From the NCBI GenBank assembly GCA_944326905.1, contig CALVFU010000002.1, forward strand, positions 1 to 64,000: a DNA stretch of 64,000 bases. The letters are read 5' to 3'. A program made the translations under genes and the position numbers. This document shows positions 17,813 through 26,515 of this stretch, piece after piece; position 1 is the first letter of the stretch; each line of letters starts with the position of its first letter. Below the pieces are notes generated by a model. That model made no database searches. It was not told the origin of the DNA and saw nothing but the letters and a program-made list of their open reading frames with translations. The stretch is from Candidatus Gastranaerophilales bacterium. GTDB lineage: Bacteria; Cyanobacteriota; Vampirovibrionia; Gastranaerophilales; Gastranaerophilaceae.

Positions 17813-19036
17813 TTATAATTGAATTTTATTTAAATCTGCCATTTGTTTAGTGACATTTATATCTGTAGGATTAAGTTTATAGGCTTTTTTTATTGCTTTT
17901 TTAGCTCTCTTATAGTATTTCTTTTCACTTGTTGTATTGTAGAGGTATTCTTCCGCATAAGAATTATACAGATATGGTACATAGTTGTCTGTAAGTTTTC
18001 CTAGTTTCTTAAAGAACTTAGAAGCAAGTACCATATTACCTTTTTTATAACTTATGTACGCAAAACGATTTAGTCTCTCTACTGTGTTTTCCGGGACATA
18101 AAACTTTTTGTCTTTTTCCGCACGCGGAATAATAAACGAAACTCTGTCAGAGGACTTTTTAGGAATTAGAACAGAGCTGTTGTAAATATTTTCCCTTCCT
18201 TCAAAAACCCAATCAGGGTTTACCATTGCAAAGTTTTCTTTTGCGCTTTTTACTCTGTCGACTCCGAGCGGATGGGTATCGCTTATAACACTGCCTGATA
18301 ATGAACTGATAAGAGTAAGTGCTTCCATTGCTTCTGTCGGAGAGTATCCGGCTTTAATTAGTAAAATTATAGCTTCAGCATCTGCCATGTATTCCATCAT
18401 TTGTAAATTTTTCTGCAGCTGCATGTATGCAAAATTATTACCATCGGTTCGATTAAAAGCTGCGTAAACAGCTGCGGTGCGCCTTTGATGACCGAGAATT
18501 TGATGAGACATTTCATGCGCTAGTACGAATGCTAAAGCATCATTGTTGTTATTTAAAGAATCGTATAACGCAGTGTTGATGTAGATGAAGTTTCCATCTG
18601 TAGTAGCCGCGTTAACTTTGTCAGAGGTTTTTCTTATTGAAATACGCCAATTGGCATAATCAAGATTATTTGCACGTATCAGCTTTTCTGCAATCCGATA
18701 AACCGTATAATATTCAACATGTGATTTACTTGCTAATTTTGATTTTACTTTTGATTTATATATTTTTTCATCTGCTGCCAGTTTCTTTTCAAAATCCTTA
18801 TCGCTGATTAGTTTACTATAGGAAGGCAGCGAAATTAAACCAGGATCTTTTAAATCTTTAATAGGCTTTATTGTTATATCAATATTATCTGTATAGTTAG
18901 ACTTGTATATGTTTATAGATTTGTAATGAGTGTTATTACGGACATCTTTTATTTGTTTATCAAGATAAGAAGAACCCCAGGCGTACACAGGTAAAGACAA
19001 ACTCAATGTTAAAAATAAAGTAAAAATTTTTCTCAT
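17813..19036 (-). CDS. Secreted M48-family metalloprotease, BepA-like
   Basis: 407 residues: signal peptide (about 1-19), an M48 zinc protease domain with HEMSH at ~174-178 and the third ligand in EYMADAEA, then C-terminal helical repeats (about 310-400) like the TPR part of BepA/YfgC. Such periplasmic enzymes degrade or help mature outer-membrane proteins. The arrangement suggests quality control linked to BamA, encoded 3 kb away on the other strand. It is a single gene with HU upstream, separated by a terminator. Confidence 0.9.
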   Translation of the reverse strand: MRKIFTLFLTLSLSLPVYAWGSSYLDKQIKDVRNNTHYKSINIYKSNYTDNIDITIKPIKDLKDPGLISLPSYSKLISDKDFEKKLAADEKIYKSKVKSKLASKSHVEYYTVYRIAEKLIRANNLDYANWRISIRKTSDKVNAATTDGNFIYINTALYDSLNNNNDALAFVLAHEMSHQILGHQRRTAAVYAAFNRTDGNNFAYMQLQKNLQMMEYMADAEAIILLIKAGYSPTEAMEALTLISSLSGSVISDTHPLGVDRVKSAKENFAMVNPDWVFEGRENIYNSSVLIPKKSSDRVSFIIPRAEKDKKFYVPENTVERLNRFAYISYKKGNMVLASKFFKKLGKLTDNYVPYLYNSYAEEYLYNTTSEKKYYKRAKKAIKKAYKLNPTDINVTKQMADLNKIQL

Positions 19037-19098
19037 AAATCCCTCTTGGATTATTATTTTATACTAAAAATAAAAAAGCTTCAATATTTTCTGGAAAA

Positions 19099-19139
19099 AT
19101 AACAAGGTGCGGACTGATACTTAATCTGCACCTTGTTAT
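19099..19139 (-). terminator. Terminator of the HU gene
   Basis: Twelve-base arms (19099-19110 and 19128-19139, core AACAAGGTGC) with a 17-base loop. On the minus strand it ends in a run of T. It lies 27 bases after the HU stop. Confidence 0.85.
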
Positions 19140-19165
19140 TCTAATTGTAAACTTGTATAGGAACA

Positions 19166-19438
19166 CTACTTAACAAGTTCTTTGAAGTTTTTACCAGCTG
19201 AGAATGCAGGAACTGTTTTAGCCGGGATTTTAATAACTTGGCTTGTTCTTGGATTGCGGCCTGTTCTAGCTGCTCTTTTGCGAGCTTCAAAAGTCCCGAA
19301 ACCAACAAGAGTAACTTTTTTACCTTTAGAAACAGTTTTTTGAATAGTGTCAATCCAAGCTGATAAAACATCAGAGCTTGTTTTTTGTGATAATTTGGTT
19401 TTCTTAGCAATCTCTTTTACTAACTCTTCTTTGTTCAT
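19166..19438 (-). CDS. hup: HU-family DNA-binding protein
   Basis: 90 residues from ATG 19438, which has an AAGGAGG site; a longer frame to 19480 is not needed. The HU/IHF fold is complete: MNKEELVKEIAKKT, GFGTFEARKRAARTGRNP (arm start with the conserved signature), and PAFSAGKNFKELVK at the end. Histone-like dimer that bends and compacts DNA. Expressed alone, with its own terminator. Confidence 0.97.
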   Translation of the reverse strand: MNKEELVKEIAKKTKLSQKTSSDVLSAWIDTIQKTVSKGKKVTLVGFGTFEARKRAARTGRNPRTSQVIKIPAKTVPAFSAGKNFKELVK

Positions 19439-19563
19439 AATAGCCTCCTTGAACAATGTAATACGTGTAACACTAACCATTTGTATAAATGATATTCTTA
19501 ATTATACACATATTTATGGATTTGGCAAGCTTTTTTTCTTATAAAACACCGTGTCTACTAAAA

Positions 19564-19583
19564 TATAGCCTAAGCGGGCTATA
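19564..19583 (-). terminator. Terminator of the first SpoIID-domain gene
   Basis: TATAGCC (19564-19570) and GGCTATA (19577-19583) with a 6-base loop; on the minus strand TTTTAG follows. It is 15 bases after the gene's stop. Confidence 0.6.
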
Positions 19584-19598
19584 AAACGCTGATATATC

Positions 19599-20474
19599 TT
19601 ATTTATAGGCTTCTGGATTTAGTCTTGCAAATTGAGTATTAGCGTAAAAATATTTTAAGATTTGATAACTATTGTAGCCTAATTTTGCTAAATTATTTGC
19701 ACCATGCTGAGACATGCCTACTCCATGCCCCTTTTTCTTTACATTATCATCATAAGAGGGTACAGAACGGGTGAAGGCGACATCCATATTCCAGACTTCT
19801 TTTGCTGTAAGAGTTCTTCCTCCAGCTGATGCAGAGTAATAGGCGGGGATAACTTTGTTGTTGCTAACAAGAACAATACCTTTGGTGGCTTCAACTGCGT
19901 TGTTTGTTTGGGCTGTTTCTGCAGAGGCGCCATTATATACTTGATCGGATTCTGTATCGTTAAGATCATAACCGTATTTTGCGCGCTTGCCCATATTTGC
20001 TACTGCATAGCTTCTTGCTGCAATAGCCTGGGCTTTTTGTGCATCCAGTTCCCAGCTTGAAGGCATTTCAGCAGGCACAACCCCTAGAAGATATTTTTCA
20101 AGTTCAATATCGTTGATTACGGTAAGCCCGGCACCTGTATTTGTTATTCTAAAAAATCCCCGGTACCATTTTCTTTTAACTGTTAGAAATCCTTCAGGCG
20201 CGGTTTTTATAACAACATTATCTGTAGGCAGCTTAGTCCATTTACCGGCGATTTTTACGGTTATATTTCTGCCGTTTGTCCGAAAATCATACCCTTTCAT
20301 TTTAGTCATTGTAAAAAGCAGTTTATTAGTTCTCACATCAATAACTTCTGCCTGCTCAGAAGCTCCGATATACGCACGGTTAGAGTCTGTTAAAAGCCCT
20401 ATCTTTATTGCATGCGCCGGAACTGCAGACAGCATTAAAAAGAGTAGTGTAAAAGCAATCTTTATCAACTTCAT
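19599..20474 (-). CDS. SpoIID/LytB-domain protein, short paralogue
   Basis: 291 residues: signal peptide (cleavage after AHA, about 22), a beta-rich N-terminal part, then the SpoIID/LytB domain with LEKYLLGVVPAEMPSSWELDA, KAQAIAARSYA and the closing GHGVGMSQHGA. Bacillus SpoIID is a lytic transglycosylase acting on peptidoglycan stripped of stem peptides; homologues occur widely in non-sporulating bacteria including cyanobacteria. A periplasmic role on peptidoglycan is likely. A longer paralogue is at 30646-32274. Confidence 0.9.
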   Translation of the reverse strand: MKLIKIAFTLLFLMLSAVPAHAIKIGLLTDSNRAYIGASEQAEVIDVRTNKLLFTMTKMKGYDFRTNGRNITVKIAGKWTKLPTDNVVIKTAPEGFLTVKRKWYRGFFRITNTGAGLTVINDIELEKYLLGVVPAEMPSSWELDAQKAQAIAARSYAVANMGKRAKYGYDLNDTESDQVYNGASAETAQTNNAVEATKGIVLVSNNKVIPAYYSASAGGRTLTAKEVWNMDVAFTRSVPSYDDNVKKKGHGVGMSQHGANNLAKLGYNSYQILKYFYANTQFARLNPEAYK

Positions 20475-20531
20475 ATAAAAATTATACTCTGCACTTTTTG
20501 CTAAGGCAAGATGAATAAATTTATATAGTAG

Positions 20532-20565
20532 TATAGCGGAAACCTTTATTATGATTTCCGCTATA
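20532..20565 (-). terminator. Hairpin after the 525-residue gene
   Basis: Perfect 11-base arms TATAGCGGAAA / TTTCCGCTATA (20532-20542, 20555-20565), 12-base loop, 24 bases past the stop on the minus strand. There is no strong T-run, so termination is probable rather than sure. Confidence 0.5.
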
Positions 20566-20589
20566 ATTGTATTTAAATATTAATTTAAC

Positions 20590-22167
20590 TTATTTTGCAG
20601 CTAATGATTGACCTAATTCTTCTATTTTTAAGTCAACAAATTTCCAATAGTTTAAATTTCTATACTCAGCAGGGGCTTGCAATACCTGTCCATTTTGTAT
20701 ATATCTGCCGGTAAAAATAGGGATACCATTATAGTCATTAGGTATAATTTCAAGTGTTATTCCGTGTTTGTTTAGTAACTCCATTTTTACATAGCCTTCA
20801 CCGAAACCGTTAAGTCCGCGTTCCCATAACTTGACTCTGGTTTTTTCATTATTAATACGTTTCAAGTTAGCGACATAATTGCGGTCTTTTAAAACAAGTT
20901 CAACAGCGTCTTTTCTCAGCGGCTCAGGAATCTTGCTTAAAGTTCCGTTCGGATGCATTGCTAGTTCTGTACTGACGGGGTCGAAGCTGTGAAGGCGTGT
21001 CAATCCATCTGGTGTAAAATTAGTATTTCGCTTAAGTATATTTGGGACAGTCGTTGCATAAGGGTTTCCTGCATGATCAAGAGCAACGATTTCTCCTTCT
21101 TTTACGGTTCGTAGACCTTCAAGAGTTTTTATTTTTGTTCCTTCGGGTAATATTTTAAAAGCTCCGGGTGCTTGCTTAGTAACATTAATTACTTGTCCGT
21201 ATTCTACTTTTGTTGGATCTACATAAGCTTTTGTACCATTAGCTTTAAATGCTGCTTGATTTACGTAGGAGCCTTTGAAAATTGCTCCGTCACATACTGC
21301 CATATCATCTCCGCCGTAAAGCATAACCATTTGTTCTTTTGAGGGGTCTATTAAATAAGGTTCGTTAGGGCTGTGTTTGTTTGGTACATAGTACTTGCCA
21401 TCTGCCCCTCTAAATACGCCCGGATTATTAGTAAGAATTTCATCTGGCGTACCGTTTGGATTAAACCTATAAGCTTGTACATCATTAGGTTTGCTCATAT
21501 ATGTATCGGCACCTTGTAATGCATTTGAGTGGGCATGAATAGTTTTGGTTGTCCAGGTCAGGATATTCCCTTTTGCGTTTAATCCGCTCATTTTTAATGA
21601 TTCAGGAATAGATTTAAAAGTTTGAAGAATCACCTTACCAATGCTTAAATCCTTGGCTCCTTGTGCTGAGTTGACTCCTGCTTTTGCTGCTGCATTAAGC
21701 GCCGGTCTCATTCCAATTATCGATAAGAAGGTTGTTAGAGTGCCTTTCCCTGCTGTTTCTAAGCTGCGCTTAGCATCAGCATCGTTTTCAGATGAGGCAT
21801 AGCCGTAAATACCGGCACCGATGATGCCGGCACCCAAAACTCCGCCTAGTGCAGTCATAGCTGGTAGTATAGCTCCTCCAGTTAATCCAATAAGACCTAA
21901 GCTTACACCAAGACCAATAATTGTTTCCTTTGGATGATTTATAATATCTTTGATTAATCCGCCTAAAAACCCTTTCCCAAAACTCTCAATCCCTTCGCTA
22001 AGAGATAGTGAGCCATCGTCTTTTCCGTCTGTACATACTTTGTCTTTATCGTTTAACCAGTCTAAAAAACAGCTGGTTTCTGTTTCCGGCTTTTTAACTT
22101 CATGCGGGGAAACTTCATTTTTGTATATCGGCAGATATTCGGCAATTCCCTGTGTTGAAATACTCAT
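20590..22167 (-). CDS. Large protein of unknown function with Gly-rich hydrophobic segments
   Basis: 525 residues; ATG 22167 has an AAGGAGAG site. No known family recognised. An acidic stretch at about 37-55 (DKDKVCTDGKDDGS) looks like a calcium-loop or EF-hand-like repeat. It is followed by Gly/Ala-rich hydrophobic segments (about 62-125) that may insert in a membrane. Residues ~200-525 are hydrophilic, with sequence reminiscent of polymorphic repeats (NPNGTPDEIL, HPNGTLSKIP). No signal peptide. It could be a surface or toxin-like protein, but nothing decisive is visible. Confidence 0.65.
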   Translation of the reverse strand: MSISTQGIAEYLPIYKNEVSPHEVKKPETETSCFLDWLNDKDKVCTDGKDDGSLSLSEGIESFGKGFLGGLIKDIINHPKETIIGLGVSLGLIGLTGGAILPAMTALGGVLGAGIIGAGIYGYASSENDADAKRSLETAGKGTLTTFLSIIGMRPALNAAAKAGVNSAQGAKDLSIGKVILQTFKSIPESLKMSGLNAKGNILTWTTKTIHAHSNALQGADTYMSKPNDVQAYRFNPNGTPDEILTNNPGVFRGADGKYYVPNKHSPNEPYLIDPSKEQMVMLYGGDDMAVCDGAIFKGSYVNQAAFKANGTKAYVDPTKVEYGQVINVTKQAPGAFKILPEGTKIKTLEGLRTVKEGEIVALDHAGNPYATTVPNILKRNTNFTPDGLTRLHSFDPVSTELAMHPNGTLSKIPEPLRKDAVELVLKDRNYVANLKRINNEKTRVKLWERGLNGFGEGYVKMELLNKHGITLEIIPNDYNGIPIFTGRYIQNGQVLQAPAEYRNLNYWKFVDLKIEELGQSLAAK

Positions 22168-22355
22168 TCTTTTTTTCTCTCCTTTTTTATTCCCTATCGT
22201 GTATGATGTATTAATAAAGTGTTTTTATAGAGAAAAATTGCCAACCGCAAAAATGTCCAGTTGTGATTAATCAGTCTGAGCAATAGTTTTAGCTATAAAA
22301 ATTGCTTTTACAAAACTTAATAAATAATTTCTAAAAGAAAAGCATACTTAATAAT

Positions 22356-22970
22356 TTAATGCAGTAAGAATGGTTTTATTATGTCAAGCAAATTATTAAA
22401 AACTTCATCTATACTTTTTGAGGCATCTATGACTTTTACTCGATTAGGTTCAAGTTTTGCAATTTCAAGATAACCATTTCTTACTCTGTTAAAAAACTCA
22501 ATTCCGGCAGATTCCATTCTGTCTTTTTGTACTCCAACACGTGTCATAGAGGTATCAATATCAATATCAAAAACAATTGTTAAATCGGGTTTTAGTCCGC
22601 CGGTTGCAAGATTATTAAGATAATGGATTTCTTTAAGATCCAGCCCCCGTCCATACCCCTGGTATGCGGCTGTAGAATCCGTATGACGGTCGCATAGTAC
22701 AATTTTCCCTGAATTAATTGCAGGCTTAACTATTTGTTCAATATGCTGAGCGCGATCTGCAAGAAATAAAAAAGATTCACACTTTGGCGCGATCTCACCA
22801 TCATAATTTAAAAGGATTTCTCTTAATTTTTCACCTAGACCTTTTGCGCCGGGTTCTCTTGTTATTATTACATCTCTTGATTTTTTTAAAAAATCTGCAA
22901 GAAGATTAAGCTGGGTAGTTTTGCCGCAGCCGTCTGCACCTTCAAATGTTATAAACAACCCTTTTTCCAT
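22356..22970 (-). CDS. tmk: Thymidylate kinase
   Basis: 204 residues from ATG 22970, whose A overlaps the TGA of the upstream decarboxylase (TGATG coupling); a GTG two codons earlier is less likely. P-loop FEGADGCGKTTQ, DRHTDSTAAYQGYGRG (DR-x-x-x-S region) and the REPGA motif identify dTMP kinase, which makes dTDP for DNA synthesis. Length is normal. Confidence 0.95.
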   Translation of the reverse strand: MEKGLFITFEGADGCGKTTQLNLLADFLKKSRDVIITREPGAKGLGEKLREILLNYDGEIAPKCESFLFLADRAQHIEQIVKPAINSGKIVLCDRHTDSTAAYQGYGRGLDLKEIHYLNNLATGGLKPDLTIVFDIDIDTSMTRVGVQKDRMESAGIEFFNRVRNGYLEIAKLEPNRVKVIDASKSIDEVFNNLLDIIKPFLLH

Positions 22971-24412
22971 CAGCACTCTTTAACAACATCAATAAAATCG
23001 TAATCTTTAAGGTAAGGCAGATGCTCTTCTCGTATTATTTCACCAGGGAGCAGGATAGAAATACCCGGCGGGCATTCCGCAATTACTTCTGCTGCAATTC
23101 TGCCTATTGAATCGTGCTTAGATACGGTTTCTTTTGATGCGAAAAACGCATCGCGCGGGCTCATTTTGATTTGCGGTACAACAAGCGGCATGTGCTTCCT
23201 GTTTTCTAAATAATATAAATCGGTGTAATTTGTTTTTGAAATTTTTTCAAGTGAATCGGCAAGATACTTAACATCGTTAAAAGTGTTTCCTTGATTGATT
23301 AGTAATAAAACCCCAACATCGGAGGCGGATTCAACTTCTATGTTAAAATCTACTTCAAGAATAGTTTCCAGTCTTTTCCCTGATATTCCGTCCATTCTTA
23401 CAAAAACTTTTGTAACATCTGTTAAGAAGCCGAAATCTGGTTTTAACTGCTGTATTTTGTCCATTGAGTCAATGCGTTTTCTTAAATATTTTGCATTCTT
23501 AATCATTCTTGTAATAAGTTTTTTACCTTTTGTACTTACAAGATTTGCTCTAGCGGCGTCAAGACTTGCGAGGAGAAGCATTGACGGGCTGGTTGTATGT
23601 AACAGCTTAAGAGTTTTTGCAACTGCTTCCGGGTCGATTAAAGAATTTTTAGCAATATGCAGCATTGAACTCTGACTCATACTTCCGCCTGTTTTATGCA
23701 ATGAATGCAAAACTGCATCAGCGCCTAATTTTAGAGCTGTTTCAGGCAGCTGGCTGCTAAAGTTCCATAAACATCCATGAGCTTCATCAACTATTAAAGG
23801 AACATTATAGCGCTTACATATTGCAGAGATTGATTTTATATCAGATACGACCCCTTCGTATGTTGGGTTTGTAATCCAGACTAAAGATATATCATTGTGG
23901 GCTTTTAGGGATTCTTCGATATCTTGAGGAGATATACTTCCCCAAATAGACCATCCGTCAACCTGCTTTGGTATAGCCCAGATTGGTTCAGCTCCTGATA
24001 GTATCAGCCCTGTAAGAATAGAACGGTGGCAGTTTCTGTTTACAAGAACTTTATTCCCTTTTTTAGTACATCCAAGAGCCATTGCAAGGTTGCCGACCGT
24101 TGAGCCGTTTAAGAGAAAAAAAGTTTTTTGGGCACCAAATGCTTGGGCTGCTAAGTCTTGTGCTTCTTTTATTGGCCCTGTCGCCGGATGAAGTGTTCCT
24201 AGATTGTCAAATTCATCAGTTGTATCAAGAGATAAGACTTTTGTTCCTGTTAGATGTTTAAAATCGTCAAAAATAGCACGCCCTTTCGTATGCCCCGGGA
24301 TATGGAATTGGTATGTGGGATTTTCCCACGCCGATTTTAGCGCTTCAACAATCGGAGCTTTAACCTGAACTCTTGTTTTATCTTCCTTTTTTATTTTTAA
24401 TAACTTTGCCAC
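22970..24412 (-). CDS. Orn/Lys/Arg decarboxylase, short Gram-positive type
   Basis: 480 residues, fold-type I PLP enzyme. Visible: HIPGHTKGRA at the start, PLP-site IVDEAHGCLW, and the Schiff-base lysine in HSLHKTGGSMSQSS. The C-terminal domain carries PPGISILLPGE. It would make a polyamine precursor such as agmatine or cadaverine. Length and layout match the short Bacillus SpeA/YaaO type, which is often found beside tmk as here (yaaO-tmk in Bacillus). Substrate cannot be read from motifs. Confidence 0.92.
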   Translation of the reverse strand: MAKLLKIKKEDKTRVQVKAPIVEALKSAWENPTYQFHIPGHTKGRAIFDDFKHLTGTKVLSLDTTDEFDNLGTLHPATGPIKEAQDLAAQAFGAQKTFFLLNGSTVGNLAMALGCTKKGNKVLVNRNCHRSILTGLILSGAEPIWAIPKQVDGWSIWGSISPQDIEESLKAHNDISLVWITNPTYEGVVSDIKSISAICKRYNVPLIVDEAHGCLWNFSSQLPETALKLGADAVLHSLHKTGGSMSQSSMLHIAKNSLIDPEAVAKTLKLLHTTSPSMLLLASLDAARANLVSTKGKKLITRMIKNAKYLRKRIDSMDKIQQLKPDFGFLTDVTKVFVRMDGISGKRLETILEVDFNIEVESASDVGVLLLINQGNTFNDVKYLADSLEKISKTNYTDLYYLENRKHMPLVVPQIKMSPRDAFFASKETVSKHDSIGRIAAEVIAECPPGISILLPGEIIREEHLPYLKDYDFIDVVKEC

Positions 24413-24616
24413 TAGCCTTTTCCTGTTAATAACTTTAGTATCAATATATTACAATAAAAAAAAATAGGGTACAAAAAATTGCGTTTTTCGTAAAGAATTG
24501 TTAATAGTAATCGGGTAAATTTTTGTAAATATTGTAATATTAACCTATTGCCGAGATTTTTAAGCAGTGGTAAATTAATTATATTAGGGTGTTAAGTCTA
24601 TCAAAAAGGGGAAAAT

Positions 24617-25009
24617 ATGAAAATTAATCCGATTTCTTCAAGAGGTTATGCTTTTAGTGGTCTAAAAAATAATAAAAATGAGAATCCCTGTAAATCCAAA
24701 AATTGTATAAAGCAATTAAAAAGCGATACGGTCAATTTTTGCGGTGATGGAGGCGCGATTAAAGGAATAGTCGGCGGCGGGCTCTTAGGTGCCGCAGCTG
24801 CTGGAATTGTTGTACTTTCAGGCGGATTGGCAGCGATTGCTGCGACAGGTATAACTACAGCCGCGGCACTGGGCTGCGGAGCCGGATTGGGTATGAATAT
24901 CGGAGGTATTATCGGTGGTGCCGTTGATGACAGTAGTATTGAGGATGTGGAAGAACAAGTTAATGATAAAATTTCAAAATTAATGGAGAAATTAGGTATT
25001 AAAAAATGA
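24617..25009 (+). CDS. Small glycine-zipper protein with FxG-type N-terminus
   Basis: 130 residues; ATG 24617 has an AAAGGGG site. N-terminus MKINPISSRGYAFSG matches the M-x-I-x-x-I...F-x-G motif, and a second copy of the end (DTVNFCG) follows at about 36-42. Residues ~48-100 are a Gly/Ala-rich hydrophobic region of glycine-zipper type that could insert in or oligomerise at a membrane; the tail is a charged helix. Its stop overlaps the start of the AAA ATPase gene (ATGA), so the two are co-translated. Function unknown. Confidence 0.75.
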   Translation: MKINPISSRGYAFSGLKNNKNENPCKSKNCIKQLKSDTVNFCGDGGAIKGIVGGGLLGAAAAGIVVLSGGLAAIAATGITTAAALGCGAGLGMNIGGIIGGAVDDSSIEDVEEQVNDKISKLMEKLGIKK

Positions 25010-26175
25010 TATTTCCTATAACTCAATATAATTTATCAAAAAATGTCTATCCAAATTTTAAAAATACATCTTCTCAAAATACTCTCGCTCATAATCAACC
25101 GTTTTACTTAAGTAAAAGATTTGAAAACATAAAAACAGAAGATGATTTTAGGAAGGCTCAATTAGAACAGAATGAAAGGTCGATAGCTATATCAACTATA
25201 ACGGCGTTTCTAATGGCTGCATGTGCGGCTTTTTATATATTAGGTATCGGTAAGACTTCATCCAAGGGCGGGTTGCAGAATTTGCCAAATATATATTTTC
25301 ACGGATTTGAAGGTTTAAAAGATAATCCTAAAATTCCAACTTTGGATACGTGTAAAAGTATAAATAAAACTTTAAGGGAGTATTTAGAAATACAGTTGAA
25401 ACAGTCAAAAGCGAGTGCCGAAATTCTTGCCGAGACAGGAATTGCATCAACATCTAACAGACTGCTGCTTTACGGTCCTCCAGGCGCCGGGAAGTCTTTC
25501 TTTGCAAAAATTTATGCAAAATCTCTGGATGCTGAATATACTGAAGTATTATTTTCTGATTTTAACTCAAAGTGGGTAGGAGAAGGGGTAGAAAATTTAA
25601 AATATATTTTTGAAGCTATTCTTTCTACTGCCTCAAAAAATCCAGATAAAAAGTATGTTGTTACATTTAACGAAATTGATGCAATTGTTCTTCCGCTGGG
25701 TCGTTTGGCAAGAAACAGCTCTGGGCATGAAATTTCAAAAATTGAAGAGAGATCTGTTGTATTAAACTATATGGAGATTTTAAAAGAAAAAGCACCAAAC
25801 GTAACAATTATAGGAACAACTAATTTATCTCCGAAAAATAACGGATTGGATAAAGCTGCAATGAGCCGTTTTCAAAATATTGTCGAGGTTCCTTATCCTG
25901 ATAAGGAGGCATTGTTTGAAGCTTTAAAGATGAATTTAAAAGAAATAAAAAACAGTGAAGCATTTATCACACAAAACGAACAGGAATTAAAGAAATTGGC
26001 AGAATTTATGTCAAAACGGAAATTTTCCTTTAGGAACCTGGAAAACATGGTAGATAAATCTAAGCAATACTATCAGCTTGATGTAATGGAAGGAAAAAAG
26101 GATGGCTTTAAAATCTCCTATCTTACAAAAAGTGAAAAAGCTATTAATCTTTCTGATGGAGAACTAGATACGTAA
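25006..26175 (+). CDS. Membrane-anchored AAA ATPase
   Basis: 389 residues. N-terminal motif MIFPITQYNL ... PNFKN, one transmembrane helix (about 59-81), then an AAA domain: Walker A GPPGAGKS (157-164), Walker B region YVVTFNEID (N222, E223), sensor-1 TIIGTTN, and Arg-finger region MSRF. The usual Walker B Asp is Asn; the catalytic Glu is kept. The general shape (N-terminal membrane helix plus one AAA module) recalls FtsH-like or ATAD3-like proteins without a protease domain. Translationally coupled to the glycine-zipper gene, so they may act together. Confidence 0.85.
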   Translation: MIFPITQYNLSKNVYPNFKNTSSQNTLAHNQPFYLSKRFENIKTEDDFRKAQLEQNERSIAISTITAFLMAACAAFYILGIGKTSSKGGLQNLPNIYFHGFEGLKDNPKIPTLDTCKSINKTLREYLEIQLKQSKASAEILAETGIASTSNRLLLYGPPGAGKSFFAKIYAKSLDAEYTEVLFSDFNSKWVGEGVENLKYIFEAILSTASKNPDKKYVVTFNEIDAIVLPLGRLARNSSGHEISKIEERSVVLNYMEILKEKAPNVTIIGTTNLSPKNNGLDKAAMSRFQNIVEVPYPDKEALFEALKMNLKEIKNSEAFITQNEQELKKLAEFMSKRKFSFRNLENMVDKSKQYYQLDVMEGKKDGFKISYLTKSEKAINLSDGELDT

Positions 26176-26227
26176 TATTTAACATTTGTGTTATACTAAT
26201 AAAGTATTTAATAAAAGGAGTGTTTTT

Positions 26228-26506
26228 ATGAAAATTAGAGCGAGCCATATTTTAGTAGAGACAGAGGATGAAGCAAAGAAGTTAAAATCAGAAATTGATA
26301 AAGGTGCTGATTTTGGTGAGCTTGCAAAAAAATATTCAAAGTGCCCGTCAGGACAAAATGGCGGAGATTTAAGATATTTTGGAAAAGGTATGATGGTTAA
26401 ACCATTTGAGGACGCTGCTTTTGCTTTAAAGAAGGGGGAAGTGTCTGAACCCGTTCAAACTCAATTCGGATGGCACTTGATTTACTTAACTGATATTACA
26501 GAATAG
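26228..26506 (+). CDS. Small parvulin-type peptidyl-prolyl isomerase
   Basis: 92 residues from ATG 26228, preceded by AAAAGGAG; a frame starting at 26186 is a shadow extension. It is a single parvulin domain: ASHILVE start, [22 protein letters not shown] and the closing FGWHLIYL. No signal peptide, so a cytoplasmic PpiC-like folding helper. It probably heads the run of genes up to 34.4 kb. Confidence 0.93.
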   Translation: MKIRASHILVETEDEAKKLKSEIDKGADFGELAKKYSKCPSGQNGGDLRYFGKGMMVKPFEDAAFALKKGEVSEPVQTQFGWHLIYLTDITE

Positions 26507-26515
26507 GTTTTTATT

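Noticed and set aside
24646-25026. Long minus-strand frame rich in Pro/Ala/Ser opposite the glycine-zipper gene
   Set aside because: Mirror of a Gly/Ala-rich plus gene that has a good ribosome site and is coupled to the ATPase; no own ribosome site.
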